From positions 17,653,856 through 17,717,855 of the forward strand of contig NC_135246.1 in the NCBI RefSeq assembly GCF_947623445.1: a stretch of DNA of 64,000 bases, read 5' to 3'. The stretch comes from Clavelina lepadiformis. Taxonomy: Eukaryota > Chordata > Ascidiacea > Aplousobranchia > Clavelinidae. Below are positions 50,701-63,670 of the stretch, piece after piece. The first letter of the stretch is position 1. Every line of letters starts with the position of its first letter. The notes under the pieces are model-generated. The model searched no databases and was not told the origin of the DNA. It saw only the letters and a list, made by a program, of their open reading frames with translations. The translations under genes and the position numbers were made by a program.

Positions 50701-51816
50701 AAATCCTGACTTCACGTACAGTAGGTAGATTCTTTTAATTATATATATACTAAAAACTCAGAACAACATCAAAAGTAAAATATTAATAAGCACTGTGGCA
50801 AAATAATATTTTGCACAATTGTTTCTTGCTTTCACCTACGTGTTTTCTCGCACTTTTTTATTTTGTTAGTGTTACTTTGGTTGTATCACGCTGGTTTCTG
50901 TTGCCCACTTTGTTATTTAATTTTGTTTAATGCCTCAGTAACTCGATATGATTGAATTAACCATTATGTATCATCTTTTTCCGATTGGCATCCTGCATTT
51001 ACTTTACACATGATTAGTTGTCCTGAGAAAAAGGAAGGTGGCCTTTGGGGATTTGACTTTCTTGGTTTGGGAGTGAGCACCTGTTTTAATTTGGTTGCTT
51101 CGGTCTGCTGTTGCAGTTTTGATTAAATTTTATTAATTTATTTTACAAATCCGTTTGTGACTTCAAGTCCCGATCGGAGATGAGTTTTTAATCTCGCATG
51201 AGAATAGAATCAAGCTGCATAAAAACGCGCAACGTTGGTTGGTTTTGAGTGAGCCGTGAAAGCGGTAGAACACGTACCTGGGAGAAGAAAATCTGGAACA
51301 GCACCATTAACCAAATTACCTGTCCACTATCAGCTATTAACTGCTGGCTTGATTGAGAGTGTTTTATTGGGTTAGGCTTTTCATCAACGGAGGAAATTTT
51401 GCGACCATTTCCATTACACCACAAACTTGCACTATTTCTGGAGATGTTATTAAAAACTAAATTGATCACCTACTATACTTAATTGACTATTCAATTAAAA
51501 CTAATATTACAGATAAATAAACCCAATGCATATCACCTTCCTGTGGTGGTAGGTGACTTCTCTGACAAAATGCTTTTAACCAAATCATGCAAAGTTCCAT
51601 CATCTCTGAAATTCAGTAGTTAGTGATTATTAATTAGAAAAAAAATAGAAAATGCTGAACCTTTTTACACTATATGCCGAAACATATTTACCAAACATCA
51701 AAAATTATGTATGAGTTGTAATAAGTTTAGAGATTAACAAAGGTTTTCGTTTCTCACCTAGCAGCAGATTCTTCTGTGGTTGTAGACCATGGTGAATATG
51801 GAGCAGGGGATTCCAT
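44723..51816 (-). CDS. MEIOC: Meiosis-specific coiled-coil protein MEIOC
   Basis: MEIOC works with the RNA helicase YTHDC2 to sustain meiotic prophase in germ cells. Seventeen exons (minus): 51758-51816, 51537-51605, 51320-51437, 50389-50647, 50016-50121, 49384-49463, 49015-49138, 48467-48561, 48164-48256, 47867-48012, 47133-47250, 46944-46999, 46102-46492, 45708-45838, 45495-45629, 45178-45358, 44723-44850. All phases agree, giving 762 aa (human about 950). The first two-thirds are Ser/Asn/Gln-rich and look disordered, with short motifs such as [11 protein letters not shown]. The C-terminal coiled-coil domain is diagnostic: [20 protein letters not shown], then [43 protein letters not shown] and [19 protein letters not shown]. 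The ATG at 51816 directly follows an AG acceptor, so a non-coding first exon upstream is expected. Confidence 0.93.
44975..45120. repeat. Short hAT-like MITE in the last MEIOC intron
   Basis: 146 bp with terminal inverted repeats CAGGGGTCACCAAACT and (reverse complement of the right end) CAGGTGTCACCAAATTT. The interior contains CCGGCCCGCGATCG, a composition often seen in hAT-type MITEs. Flanking 8-mers GCTTACAC / GTTCACAA match at 5 of 8 positions, so the target duplication is decayed or doubtful. Confidence 0.65.
48835..48969 (-). other. Protein-like relic in a MEIOC intron
   Basis: After an AG acceptor-like site the minus strand reads 44 codons to a stop: [19 protein letters not shown], then [16 protein letters not shown] and TTQTQD. 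The composition is protein-like, but it ends without a donor and is in phase with neither neighbouring MEIOC exon. Probably the 3' end of a decayed transposable-element ORF; family not identified. Confidence 0.35.
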
Positions 51817-54633
51817 CTGGAAGTATAATATGCTCGTTACGAAGAATTGTTTGTCCTTTCAGGTTAATTGACCATAAAGGTGAATTAAAAATTATGTAGC
51901 TAGCAGTAAAGCAATGCAAATAACTTCTTAATTTGAGCAGAATAGAATCTGCATACAGTTTCCTTACATAGTACAAAAATGAACCCTGTGTTTTAATCAT
52001 TAGAGCAAGAAAGCTAAAAACTCCAGTTTAAGAAAAATTTCAAAACAAAATTTTTCAAATCTGAAGTTTCCAAACAAAACTTTTCTAAACTGAAAGTTTT
52101 CCAGAAGAAATTGTCGATCTTTTACTTTTGCATCCCCACATGAATGCATGAATTTTAAAGTTATGAAGTAGGCCGAATACAAACTTTAAAACACAATAAT
52201 AGCCCCTTTCTGAGTTACTGTCTGGGCAGCAAAATTTTTTCGATCGTCCACACTTAACATATGGAAATTGCCAACCCACTTTGATTCTTTTTTAAATTAC
52301 AAGCGTTTTAGACATTGAATTGCAAAGCTTTCGCTCAAGTCAATAGCATATGAATTTTTTTAAACAGTAATAAAAAAATTGGAAAGTATGTTGCCTAGTT
52401 TTTATTTTCCAGCAGTTTAAATTGGGGTGTCGAACCAGAACTAAACCTTTAAACCGGTTTGGTCAGATGTTTTAGGAAAACCGAACCTGAACTACGAGAA
52501 AAAATGAACTGACGTCAAGCCTTTCTCAATGGTAAACACTTTTTCAGTAAAATAATTTCATCCAATAGTCATGAAAACATTTCTTTTGCTTATTTCAAAA
52601 CATGGAAAACGTTTACCAACTCATGTAAAAATCCCTTTAGCTAACAAATTGGTACTTGGGCAGTGTAGTTGAAGAAATTTATAAAAAATGATTAGCTGGA
52701 TAATGTTGAACCCGGAATGAACTGTATATAAGCAAGTTGTTGAACCTAAAAGTAATAATTCGGTTGAAATTTATCTCTAGTTGATTATTTCAGATTCACT
52801 TGACATGGAAAACAAAATCAGCATAAGAGGTAGCCTATGTAGGATGACGCAGCTAACACAGATAACCGCAGAATTGTCTTGTTTGTTTGTTGTTAAGTGG
52901 CGTGTGGATACTATATTTCTGCATGCATGTTGGTTCATGCATGAATCTCGTAACTTGTGTGTACTACAATTTCTATGAAAGGCAATAGGCTTGCATAGTC
53001 TCTGTACACTTATACAAACTAAGCGGTATGCAGTTCTAAGCAAATCCTGGCCGATACGATCAACCAACACGGCATACCTAGTAAGTTGTACCATTCCTTT
53101 ATAAGAAATCCTCTTGACTCCACTGCTGGTCTGCTGCTTAGGCTAGGCCAATATACACTTGTATTACCGCACAGGTATGTAAAAAAGCGGAAGGTTTAAC
53201 CGTAAGTTCTATCAACAACATAATTAAAACTTTAGTATCATTTTATTATCAGCCTAAGTACTGCCATAAATTGCCGAAATTTACACAATACTGACCAAAA
53301 ATTTAGCCTGTAGGCTAGCCTAACCACCTTGCTTACTAGCCTAGCCCAACTCACCGTTCTTGAAGTTGAAAATGTTTTATTTTGAAGTTGCAGACAACGA
53401 ACTTTGACCTTATATACGTCATTTAATACCAATTAAAGTGAAATGCTTGCTCAACGTAAGTACTCTTAAAATCAAATATTATCATGAATGTAATAAAAGA
53501 ATTGGAATGAAACAGTATTATAGTAGTTTACTGTGTTACGTAAAAAACTAACCTAGAAGTAATAATGCTATTTTACAAATCACAGCACCCCGTCAAAAAC
53601 TATTGAAAAATAAAGTCTACCCACGTTGTGGCAGTAACGATTGCTTCCTGTTTCTAAGCAATAAACGTCACGCTTTCAGAAATTTCTGGAGGAAAGCAAA
53701 ATTTTAATTTGCTTTTGTTAATTTTGCATGGCTGGCATACCGTAGCTTGTGTAAATCATGTAGCCAATCAGAGTTTATATAATTCAGTAGCCTAGCTACA
53801 TTCAGAAATTAGGCTAAGTTAGTTACATTTTGGTTTTCAAATTTAATTTGTAAACTAGGCCTAGCATTATGAAAATGAAAAGGCTCAAAATGCACATTGA
53901 TCACTCTCAGGCATGTACCACACTTTCCGTTATGTGTTGGAGCGGCCAACGATAGCCGTACCTACTGGTAACACAAAGCGTTTTGCAGTGACAATGTTTT
54001 GATTAAAATTAAGAAAATGTTTGCTCTCATTTGGTTTTGATCAATATGCAATTTATCATGTATAACCTTTTGCATCAAGTGTAATCCGCCGAGGGTTCTG
54101 AGCTTGTAGTGCCTGTTTTTTTTTCATTTTGGGGCGAAAAAATTGTTAAAGTACATTACCATTTGGTTTAGATTTCCAGCAAATAGTTTGTTTAGAGTTT
54201 CTCACAGAATGCCAGATGAGCACATGATTAATTAGTTGGTGCACAAAGTTTCAAAGAATTATATATTGCAAGTACTTTGCAGAAAAAACAGTCTGGAAAC
54301 CTGCTGGTGTAGTATCGTTGTTGCAGCTTTATATCTGTGAGACTGGTTTAAAATGTTTCCTGTAAACACGAAATCCAAAACAAATTTAAGATCATTAAAC
54401 TGCAAAAAAATCTGTAAAAAGTTACAACAGCCACCACAATGGATTGTTGTTACAGAAGCTAATTCATTTCAGTTGTGTTTAAAATAAAAATTACATTTCT
54501 CAATATACAGTGAGAACCACATCCTTAGTACTGATTAGTTTTTAAAATTAAACTGAGGTCATTGACCTGTGTCTGGTTCTGATTTTGATTACATTTTCTT
54601 ATTGTTGTGTTCTACCAAGTACCACCTGCTAAA
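51817..54633. promoter_or_regulatory. Head-to-head intergenic region, MEIOC / MLF
   Basis: 2.8 kb between divergent start codons. A MEIOC 5' non-coding exon is expected here but could not be fixed. AAATTTTT/TTTCAAA-rich sequence lies at 52020-52100. No other gene was recognised. Confidence 0.45.
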
Positions 54634-57600
54634 ATGTTTGGAAACTTCATGCGTGAGTTCGAAGATGATCCTTTTTTCAGGTAAAACAGAATTTTGTTTT
54701 CAAATTGCACATTTGTAGTAATAACTTTGTACCAAAGTCAACAGTATATTTTGGAACTTGCTATGAAGTGGAACATTAACGCTAATTAATTTGCTGATAC
54801 CAAAAACGTATAATTGAGTTGTATTTGTTGAAAGTGGGATGCCAAGGTCAGACTTTGATTCACTGATGTCATTTCCTGCAAGAGGCATTGTGGGCAGAGA
54901 AGATCAGCAGAGAAACTCGGATCGGTGAGTGACGGTTTTTTATTTCTTTCATTAACACTATTGCACTTGTCTGTAATGATGCAATTTTACTTTATAAAAG
55001 TTTGTAATTGAAGGTTTAAGGCAACAATTCGATGAATGGTTTTGCTGAATACTGATAATTTTGCAGGCGTGTGCAAAGATCTGATCCGTTTCAGGACATA
55101 TTCCAAAGCATGAATCGAATGATGTCTCACATGCACACAAACATGGATAAAATAGAAGTGAGTTGAAGATTAGCTTATCTTACATTGTAGATCCGAAGGC
55201 CACATAGACATTGCATATATTTCTTTATTAAATCTAGATGACAGAAGCATACAAATGTTTTTATGGAATGTTTTATCTAGGGAAATCCCAATGTTCACAG
55301 TTTCTCATCATCATCGGTTATGTCTTACCACAACGATGGAAAATCTAAACCAAAAATGATGCAAGCCTCTAAGTCCACTAGATTGGCTCCTGGGCAGGTT
55401 ATTATTACACAAGAGTAATGATGCTGTGATTATGCTTCGTGCTAATGTGCCTGTATCTGCAACCGTCTTATATCTCTAATGGCATTTTCAATCCGTGCAG
55501 GAAAATAAATGTTGAAGTGTTTTTGGCTGCAGTGAATTTTCACATTGGCTGACACTCAAAGCTTATTCTTAGCAATTTGAACTGTATATACAGGCATTGA
55601 CACTGACTTTTTAGCATTCATTCTGACAGTTTTGCGTCTTTCTTTTCGGGACAAGCATTACTATTTGTGACTTTATATATAGTTTTTATACAACTTTGTG
55701 CAGTTTAACCACAACAAAAAGAAAACTAAAAAATGTTTTCATTAAAAGATTAGAGAAACTCGACGCTCCTATCGAGATAGTGAAAGTGGGATTGAAAAGA
55801 TGGCAATTGGTCACCATATTGGGTCAAAAGGTCACGTGATGGAGAAGAGAAGGCAGCAGGGAGGACCAGTCGAAGAAGAACGAAGGTTCTTGGAAATGAA
55901 TGAAGGTAAGTTTATCGTAAAGTAATTAATATATTATTAATTTTGAAATCTTTCGAAATTACCATTTTGGTCATAGATTGCTTTGTTGAATAGAGAGAGG
56001 TTGGATGTTCTCTTGCGCAGGTTCACGTTGGGGGTAAAAGTTAGGGATTTAAAGATTTACCTCTTTAAATCTTTACCTTCATTTACCTCTTCGCATGTCT
56101 TAGTGCTAACATTTGCAGAATTGCGATGCAAAAAATTAAATAACCATCGAACATGTTTAGATGATATTGATGGATTCGAGAGAGAATGGAAGAGCAAGAC
56201 CAGCTCATACCCGATTCCTCCAAATAACAGGCGGGCTGTTGGTCAAGGAAGGACATATGACAGGTACGCTCGGTAAATCTGTCTGTATGCTCATGTAAGA
56301 TGTTCAGTTTAAAGTTTGCAGAATACAGTATGGAGCGTATCAGCTTTCATGTATGTTTTGTTCAACATTTAAATGCTTTGTTCACGTTTTAGAGACTATA
56401 TAGTTGTGGTTTGTTTGGGCAGGCTGCTGTTCTGAGTGTTCGCCAGCTCTGTTTTTGTAAATATTAACAATAACACGTTGTGTCTATCGGTACTAAACTG
56501 GTTATTCTAGTGATTGACACTATCCGCACATTGTATCATAATGTTTATTTTTGATCATTAGTTGCTGTGTCAAAACTGGAGTACTAACTATCATCGCACG
56601 AAACAAAAATATTTACAACATGCACACCGATATTAGTGTAGATAACACAGAATGATATTCTTATAAATGTATGCTGCGTTTTTGAACAGTTTCCAAAGAA
56701 AACTAAATAATTATGATATAAAATTGACCAACATTTTTGGAGACGTAGCTGTGATTTTTAAAATGTAAATCACAGAATATTTTCACTGGCCACGGAAATA
56801 ATGAAATTTTTGTGATGGGTATTTCCCTAATATGATACATGCATTGTGAGCAGCAGCGTGGAGTAGAAGTGGAAACCCATATTTAAGTCCATTACCGCAA
56901 ATTAATGATAAAATTGGCATCTAATTAAACCAATAAGTTTATTGGCTTAATGTAAATTCAGAGCAAAAATATTTTGACGGTGACGTAACCATTTCAAAGC
57001 GATCAACCGCTGACGACGTCGCCATACTATTTTAATGCCTGACGTAACATTTGGAGTGACGCAAACTAATTAGCCACATGCGTCAACTAACTTATGAAGT
57101 CTATGACCACCCATTTGATAGAATGATGTGAGATTTTGATATAAGAACTATAGTTAACTTAAGATGAAAAGATTTTTAGTGAACGGTTTTCTGTTAACGA
57201 AGTGGAGATAGCGTCATTATGGAACGTTATAGTTATAAATATGTTGTTTGTGCTATTTTCGGAACTTTGTTGCTGCTACTGCTACGTATGAATTATTGAT
57301 CCGGAACCAGACGTATCAACCGAAGCATTATTTCGTATTTTAAGCCTTTCTGCGACTATAAACAACAAGTTTTCGTCATTTTGTGAAATTTTGCTATGAA
57401 GCTACTGCATTTCTAGATTTTTATAGAGTTGTTAACGAGCACTGTGTTTACTATCATCTTGCTTTTTCAAAACCAAAACCAATACTGTTACGTCACTCTA
57501 AAACGTTTGTAGTGCGAAACGAAATGTTTTTTATCTTCATCCAGAACACGTCATCACAGACATCAGGATAGAGATGCTCGCGGACACCACCATGCGGCTA

Positions 57601-57641
57601 GACCTGTTGGGCCGAGCAAAAGCGGTCGCCTGAAGATGTAA
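54634..57641 (+). CDS. Myeloid leukemia factor (MLF1/MLF2 family)
   Basis: MLF proteins are small nuclear/cytoplasmic adaptors linked to chaperones and transcription control. Exons: 54634-54680, 54847-54924, 55067-55157, 55281-55397, 55749-55905, 56161-56263, 57545-57641, giving 229 aa, complete. Family blocks in order: RSDPFQDIFQSMNRMMSHM (residues ~43-61), the NPNVHSFSSSSVMSYHNDGK block, then IRETRRSYRDSESGIEKMAI and GHHIGSKGHVMEKRR, and DDIDGFEREWKSK. The C-terminal tail is His/Arg-rich. All seven exons keep frame. AATAAA at 57849-57854 lies about 208 nt after the stop. MLF1 versus MLF2 cannot be decided; invertebrates usually have a single pro-orthologue. Confidence 0.93.
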
Positions 57642-58742
57642 GAACTTGCTAGTTTTTATCCTTGTAAATGCTTTTCTTGTCAGGTAGATCATCGCTGTAC
57701 TTTTTCTCATTGCATAGTTTGCACTAAACTTTTCTTTCTTTGCCTGGTAGTTTTCCCTTCTGTGTAATATATGTCGCATATTATATTAAGTGGGTTGATG
57801 GAACAATGTGTTGGTCGACTAGTGTTGTGACACTTTTTGTACATTTTTAATAAAGTTTAGCAATTAAAAGTTTTCTGCTACTTCCTTTGCCCAAGAAGGT
57901 GCATTTGTTTAAGCACATATTTCTCGCTGTAATTATACCAAAGAATGGTCAGCGTGGCAGCGTGGAGCTGTGTCTATTGCGTATAACACCGACAGGTACT
58001 GACTGCACAAGGAATCGGGAAAAAGTAAGATTTCTATGACATGGGGGAAGAAAAAGTTTGGTAGCCTATGTTTGTGTTGTTCGACACCCTGGGTTAGATT
58101 ATTACGCTACATAGCACATTAATTTTGCTAGCCTGATACCAAAACTTTCTGCATTTGATTTCTACTAATCAGTATTGAAACATAGAAAGTTTCATGTTGT
58201 GGAACAATGCACTGTTTGCTTTGTATTTAAACAAACCTTAGTTAACGATTAACATATTCAAGTTCTTTGCAGTGAGTATAGACTAGTGACAGGTGTTAGT
58301 AATTACATTACGAGGCAAAAACAGGAAACCTATTGCCAGGAAATTAGTACATTCTATGACCGTATGGTATCGTTGTTACTAGAAATATTTCATGGGAAGG
58401 GTGTTGCTAGTTCGCGTAATACATTTAAGGATAGTTTCTGTGCTTTACCCAGGAAATGTGGCTACGATAAAGATATTTTTAAACCCCGAACCCTTTATTT
58501 ATGAACGCCAAAGTTGGCCATTGGCGACGTTTGTCACGTTTTATAGCTTTAAGTTGAAATGAGATAGATTGAAGTTTGTCATTTTCGGCCGGTTACAAAT
58601 ACTTATCCGTACATTATGCTTTTGATTTTAGTATAATTAAGCTATACGCGGCTTTTCTTAACAAAAAAGGTAATTATACACAACGTAAGCAGGCAAGTCT
58701 TAAGCTGGAAGTCCTGCAAAAGCCTTCATTTATTATAGAGAT
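57642..58742. other. Intergenic, MLF to agmatinase
   Basis: MLF 3' untranslated region, then about 0.9 kb in which no supported exon was found; the agmatinase promoter should lie at the right end. Confidence 0.4.
57849..57854 (+). terminator. Polyadenylation signal of the MLF gene
   Basis: AATAAA within TTTTTAATAAAG, 208 nt after the MLF stop codon; a typical distance, with no closer match noticed. Confidence 0.6.
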
Positions 58743-61700
58743 ATGTTTCAACCAGTAAAAAGAAAAGCATGTGGCGCTAAGAAAATCAATCAACCTTTGA
58801 CGGGAAACGACTTTCCACTACCAGCAGGTAAAACATAAGAGTAATGAACTGTTTTTGCTTTTTCAAACCCCAAAAAAAGTTTTTAAGAACGAGGCTTACG
58901 TCTAAGGGTTTCCGAGTTTTATGAAATTGCCTATAGCGACTTCAACAGAGGGTCTGGACGCATGTTTTGTGGGTGTACCTATGGACAACGGTACCGGCTA
59001 CAAACCTGGTGCAAGGTGAGTAGTAGGCTGTAACTACCTAAATTACTTAAAATTTTAGACATTTGTATGCATTCACAATTTTGAAAGGTTTGTGTCTCTC
59101 ATACGTTTTTGTTAAATTTTATGTTTCTCTTCATCTTGGTTTCATTCGGCTACTTACTGCAAATGTCTTCAAAAGTTCGTAACTTGTAAAAGATATTATA
59201 GGATGTTTATGACTGTAACAGATTTGCTCCAAGGGAAATGCGCGCAGAATCAGCCATAATTCGACCTTGCAATCCTGACACTGGAGCTCAACCTTTCACC
59301 TCTTTGTCGGTAAAATACATAACTTAGTATCTAACGATCAGTTAAAATGATAATTAATCAAATCTTGCATAAAACACTTCATAATAGAAAAGTTGACATA
59401 AAATTTAACAAAATTTACGGCTGGATAGAAGAGAAAGTTTGAGGCTAATTTAGGTTGTTGCAATCTAATTTTTGTTACAAATTTGAACGCATAAAATTTG
59501 AATTCTAGGTCGCGGACATCGGAGATGTTCCCGTGAACTTGTTCAACGTTGCCAAGAGCTGCGAAAATATCAGAGAGAGCTTCAACAAGATCGTAAAAGA
59601 CGGCTGTGTGCCTCTTGTTATGGGTAAGCAGCCAGCGAAGCTGCAGCTATCTTGCTGCTGTACAGTAACTCATACTGAAGTAAATGTTGACTAGTAGTTG
59701 TGTTTTGTAAGTGCATGATTTGGTTCATCAGGTGGAGATCATACTATCACTTACCCAATTTTGCAAGCTCTCGGAAAGAAGTAGGTCAATAAGCTAAGTA
59801 AATTAAAATAATAGATGTTAACTAACAAGAATAAAAGTTTGTCTGAAACCTGGATCTAAACAATTTCTCAGCGTCGACTATACCTCTGATATTTATTTTA
59901 TATTTTACTTCACACTTGGTAGCTAACAAAAAGCAAAACAATAAAAAAACAACCAAGGCCGTAGCCATGAGGGTAAAATTCTTGAAGGCAATTATGTCAA
60001 GTACGTCCCCAGTATGTTGTTAGATTTCGTTTAGCACTGAAATTTTTTTGTGCGCAAGAATTCCAGAAAATTTATAAAAGAAAATTCTTTATTTACCTTA
60101 ATGTAGTTATATGAACAATATTGTTTTATGATGCGGAAACGGTGGCGATATTTAACTCTTTATGGTATCGTTTAGTCTATGCTTATTGCGATTTTGTTGG
60201 CGAAAGCTTTGCAATTAAACTTTAATGAGTAGAGGCCACAAAAACTTCACAAGTTTTATTGCCATTGCTTGTAAAATGTCCTGATGAGGGCGCCCGTGCG
60301 TAAACAGTGACGTGAGCATTCAAAGTCTGACTTTAATTCTGGCTACTTTTACGTTTTATTAAAAGTATTTTAGTTTACCTAATCTCCATAAGTCGTAAAT
60401 TTGTAATAATGCATAGCCTGAACCCTTGCCACAGGTACGGACCGCTTGGTGTAATATACATAGACGCGCACAGTGACTGTGCAGTTAGTGTCGCAGGAGA
60501 AAGGCTGACTCATTCTACGTCATTACGTCGTGCAATCGAGGAAAATTTTGTCGATTGCAAGCGAGTGGTTCAAATTGGGCAAAGAGGAACCAGAGTTAAT
60601 GTGGACCCGTATCAATATGAAAAAGACCTGGTAAACATTTTGAAATTTACCTGAGTGTACAGCTAGCCTATATAGACTAAATATGTGACCTTGGAATCTT
60701 GGGATTGAATTTTTCAAGCCATTTAAAACTTATGTTGATGATAATACTATTCTGTTACTGGAGCAAAAAAATTCTCCAATGCTTAACAATAACTTAGGTA
60801 CAACTGGTTTATTATTCCAACAATTGAGTATAGGTAATTTGATTTCTCAACTTAAAAATATGTTTTTTGAAGTTGTCATCATGATAACAAGAACAAACTA
60901 AAAATAGGTTTGCCTATCCTTTGTGAGAAATGTTTTAACGGTTCGTTGCGTTCATAAACTCTCATGCGGCAACGCAATCTCACCACACTGGCTGCAAGCT
61001 ATTAACAATGGTTGTGAATCACTTTTTAGGGTTTTCGAATGATCCCTGCCGTAGATTGTTGGTATAAGTCTTTAGCGCCTCTGATGGTTGAAATACGAGA
61101 GCAAATGGGAACCGGTCCGGTTTATATGAGGTGACGTCATTTGTTTGCCAGCAAAAAACTTTTCTTCCGCACTGCAAACGTACTTTGACAGCATTACTCA
61201 ATTATCTTTAAATACAAGTTAATAATTAATATGTTTGTTGTTTGTCAAACTTTAATTTTAGTTTCTGCATCGACGCTTTGGATCCAGCGTACGCCCCAGG
61301 GACGGGATTCCCCGAAATAGGGGGGCTAACCACCATACAAGCGATGGAGATAATAAGGGGGTGTAAGGGACTGAACATGGTTGGATTCGAAATGGACGAA
61401 GTTACTCCTGTCTACGACTCCTCAGGTAAAAAAAGAAGTCCTTCTGCCATTTTGTTTGCGCTTCTGCGTTGCTTCATGCTTTTACGTCAAACAAATTAAA
61501 CTTAAAGCATAAACGTGTGTAACAAGTTACCTTTTATTTGGTTAATAAAGTGTCTGTGGTTACTCGGTAGATAACTAATCACAAGAAAAGTTAATTAAAT
61601 GAGCTCTATACAGAACATACTGTACCCTGCGCATGGGAAATGCAATCTTCGGTTAATGCATCTGTTTTTTTTCTGCATTAAGTTTTTCAAATCTGTTACC

Positions 61701-61791
61701 TTATTTCACAGGTGTAACTTCAGCCACGGCCGGCAAACTCTTGTACGAAATGTTGTGTGTCGTACCCAGTGTGAAGTATGCTGAAAAGTAG
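58743..61791 (+). CDS. Agmatinase-like ureohydrolase with altered metal ligand
   Basis: Ureohydrolases split guanidino compounds to urea with a bimetal centre; the agmatinase branch makes putrescine from agmatine. Exons: 58743-58827, 58937-59015, 59222-59309, 59509-59623, 59732-59780, 60435-60630, 61030-61130, 61262-61425, 61712-61791, giving 318 aa, complete. Motifs: [42 protein letters not shown] (metal His), YIDAHSDC (metal D-x-H-x-D), the THSTSLRR His, [26 protein letters not shown] and DEVTPVYD with the catalytic-loop Glu. In the S-x-D-x-D-x-x-D-P metal motif the first Asp is Cys (codon TGC); it corresponds to Asp230 of E. coli SpeB. All other recognised ligands are kept. No mitochondrial presequence is obvious. 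It may have changed activity or be a pseudoenzyme. Confidence 0.92.
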
Positions 61792-63670
61792 TACCACAGA
61801 GGTACAGGCCATTAGATGGTAGCGTGGTTATTGTCTTAGCTTTCGAACAGACATTGTTATTCTTTTACACGTCGTTAGCGTAATCCAAAGGCTGCATCAT
61901 CTGTTGCTACTGAGATGCAGCAGATGCACGTTTAGCATTGTGACTTTTAGAGGTGGTGGTTTTTGATCTTTGCAAGGTGAAACATTCATCAACTTTCTTT
62001 TTTAAGCTTCTCCGACTTTGTTTTGTGTTTCGGAAAAAAAATATTTTTATGTCATGCCCGTAACAGAGTAAGATTGGAAACAACTTGGGTGCCGTGCTAT
62101 TAATAGAAAAGATTCCGTCCACTCACGAAAACTATATCAGTATAAAATTTAAGTGAAACGAACAAAAAGAAGTCAGTGCTTTGGTAACTTACTCAAAACA
62201 TGATCAACTTGACAGTCTAATGAAACTTGTTACACACAGGCACTTAGTGATTGGCGCTGCATGTAGGCTATGTATACATAAGAATATATTTCTGTGTTAT
62301 ATGCTATGCTATTTTTTGCCACGTGTTGTTAGCAAAACGTTTTTCCATTTTCACTTTTGTATTTGCTGTATATTGCCTAAACACTGCATTCCACAAATGG
62401 ACCTCATTGCATACCTTTTTGCGTATATTCCTTTAATGATGCTAGTGATCTCAGTGCTGTTAGACTCTGTACCGTGTTTGTTTGCACACACTCGTTTCCA
62501 GAGCACCACATTTACACCTGACCTTCCCGTGACGATAGAGGCTGCAGGCTCAGCTGTACCTTTACTCACTTTCGGTAAAAGCACGGCGGGTGCTTTGCAA
62601 TAATTTGAGCAGTCTAGACATTTACTATAGCTGCCCGACTGGGATGGTGGCTCGTTTTATAAAATCTCTTCATACCATGTTGTTGTATTTGAGTTGGGTG
62701 AAATGAATACTTTTTTTTTCATGCTGCTTTATGTGGGAAAGGACTTGGCGTTAATACAATTACAAGGTTTGATGTCGTTATCGTATCGTGTGGATTAGCC
62801 CAGCAAAAGAATGCACACACGTGGGTAACCGATAACAACTAGCCCGTGAGATATAAAGACAAAGCTTTCATCATCAAGAATCACTTTAAAATCATTAAAG
62901 TGGACATCTTCCTTGACCTTTTACTACTTCGTATGTAAACAACTAGGCGCTACACGCTGATACGGACTCAAACAGTCAAGAAAATTATTTGTTTGCTCTA
63001 CACTTCCGCTTGGATCGTGGGTTTTCTGAACTCGTGGGTTCCCTCCTTCGAGCTATATCGGCCACCGAACTCAAAGTCTGTTGAAATAGTCCGATGAAAT
63101 AAACCTCGAAATGTAGAAACGTAATTAAAAATACCTTGTCGCTACTGCCATCACACAGTAAAACATCATGCTGGTTTCACCTTAATAAACATCTTAACAT
63201 TTTTTCTCTGTCGACTGAATCTCGCAACAAACCCTGCAACTTCAACTCTGCCTCATTTTCATCACGTTATTTTCCTCATCAGGAACTTTTAATTTAATCT
63301 AAAAATTTAATTTTAGCCAATATTGCTTAACTGAAAATCAAGGCAAGTTGCTGTTCCCACATTGTCCGCCTGTTAAAGCTGCCCTGTGCAGATCTTGTAA
63401 AAATTAGTTTACAGTACGAGAAGTTTCAGATTGGTAGATATCGAATCAGCTTTACACATAAAAAATCTCTTTTAAAACAGATTGTCTGATGCAGGGTTTG
63501 TTGTGCGCAAATTCTCCAACCAGAATCCAGATAACGGAATGTAACAAATTCAGACAAAACATCACTGATTTCCATTAAGTTAACTGTATGGCCAGAACAA
63601 TACTCAAACTACAAAAATAATAAACACCAAAATAAAACCAATATTTTACCGACCCCAACAAAGAAATAAA
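61792..63670. other. Intergenic right flank
   Basis: Agmatinase 3' untranslated region and AT-rich sequence. ORFs of up to ~140 codons on the plus strand (62181-62603) have hydrophobic, biased composition without family resemblance and were not accepted as genes. Confidence 0.4.

Noticed and set aside
62181-62603. 140-codon plus-strand ORF after the agmatinase gene
   Set aside because: Hydrophobic, Cys/Phe-rich composition typical of AT-rich random frames; no motifs or splice context.
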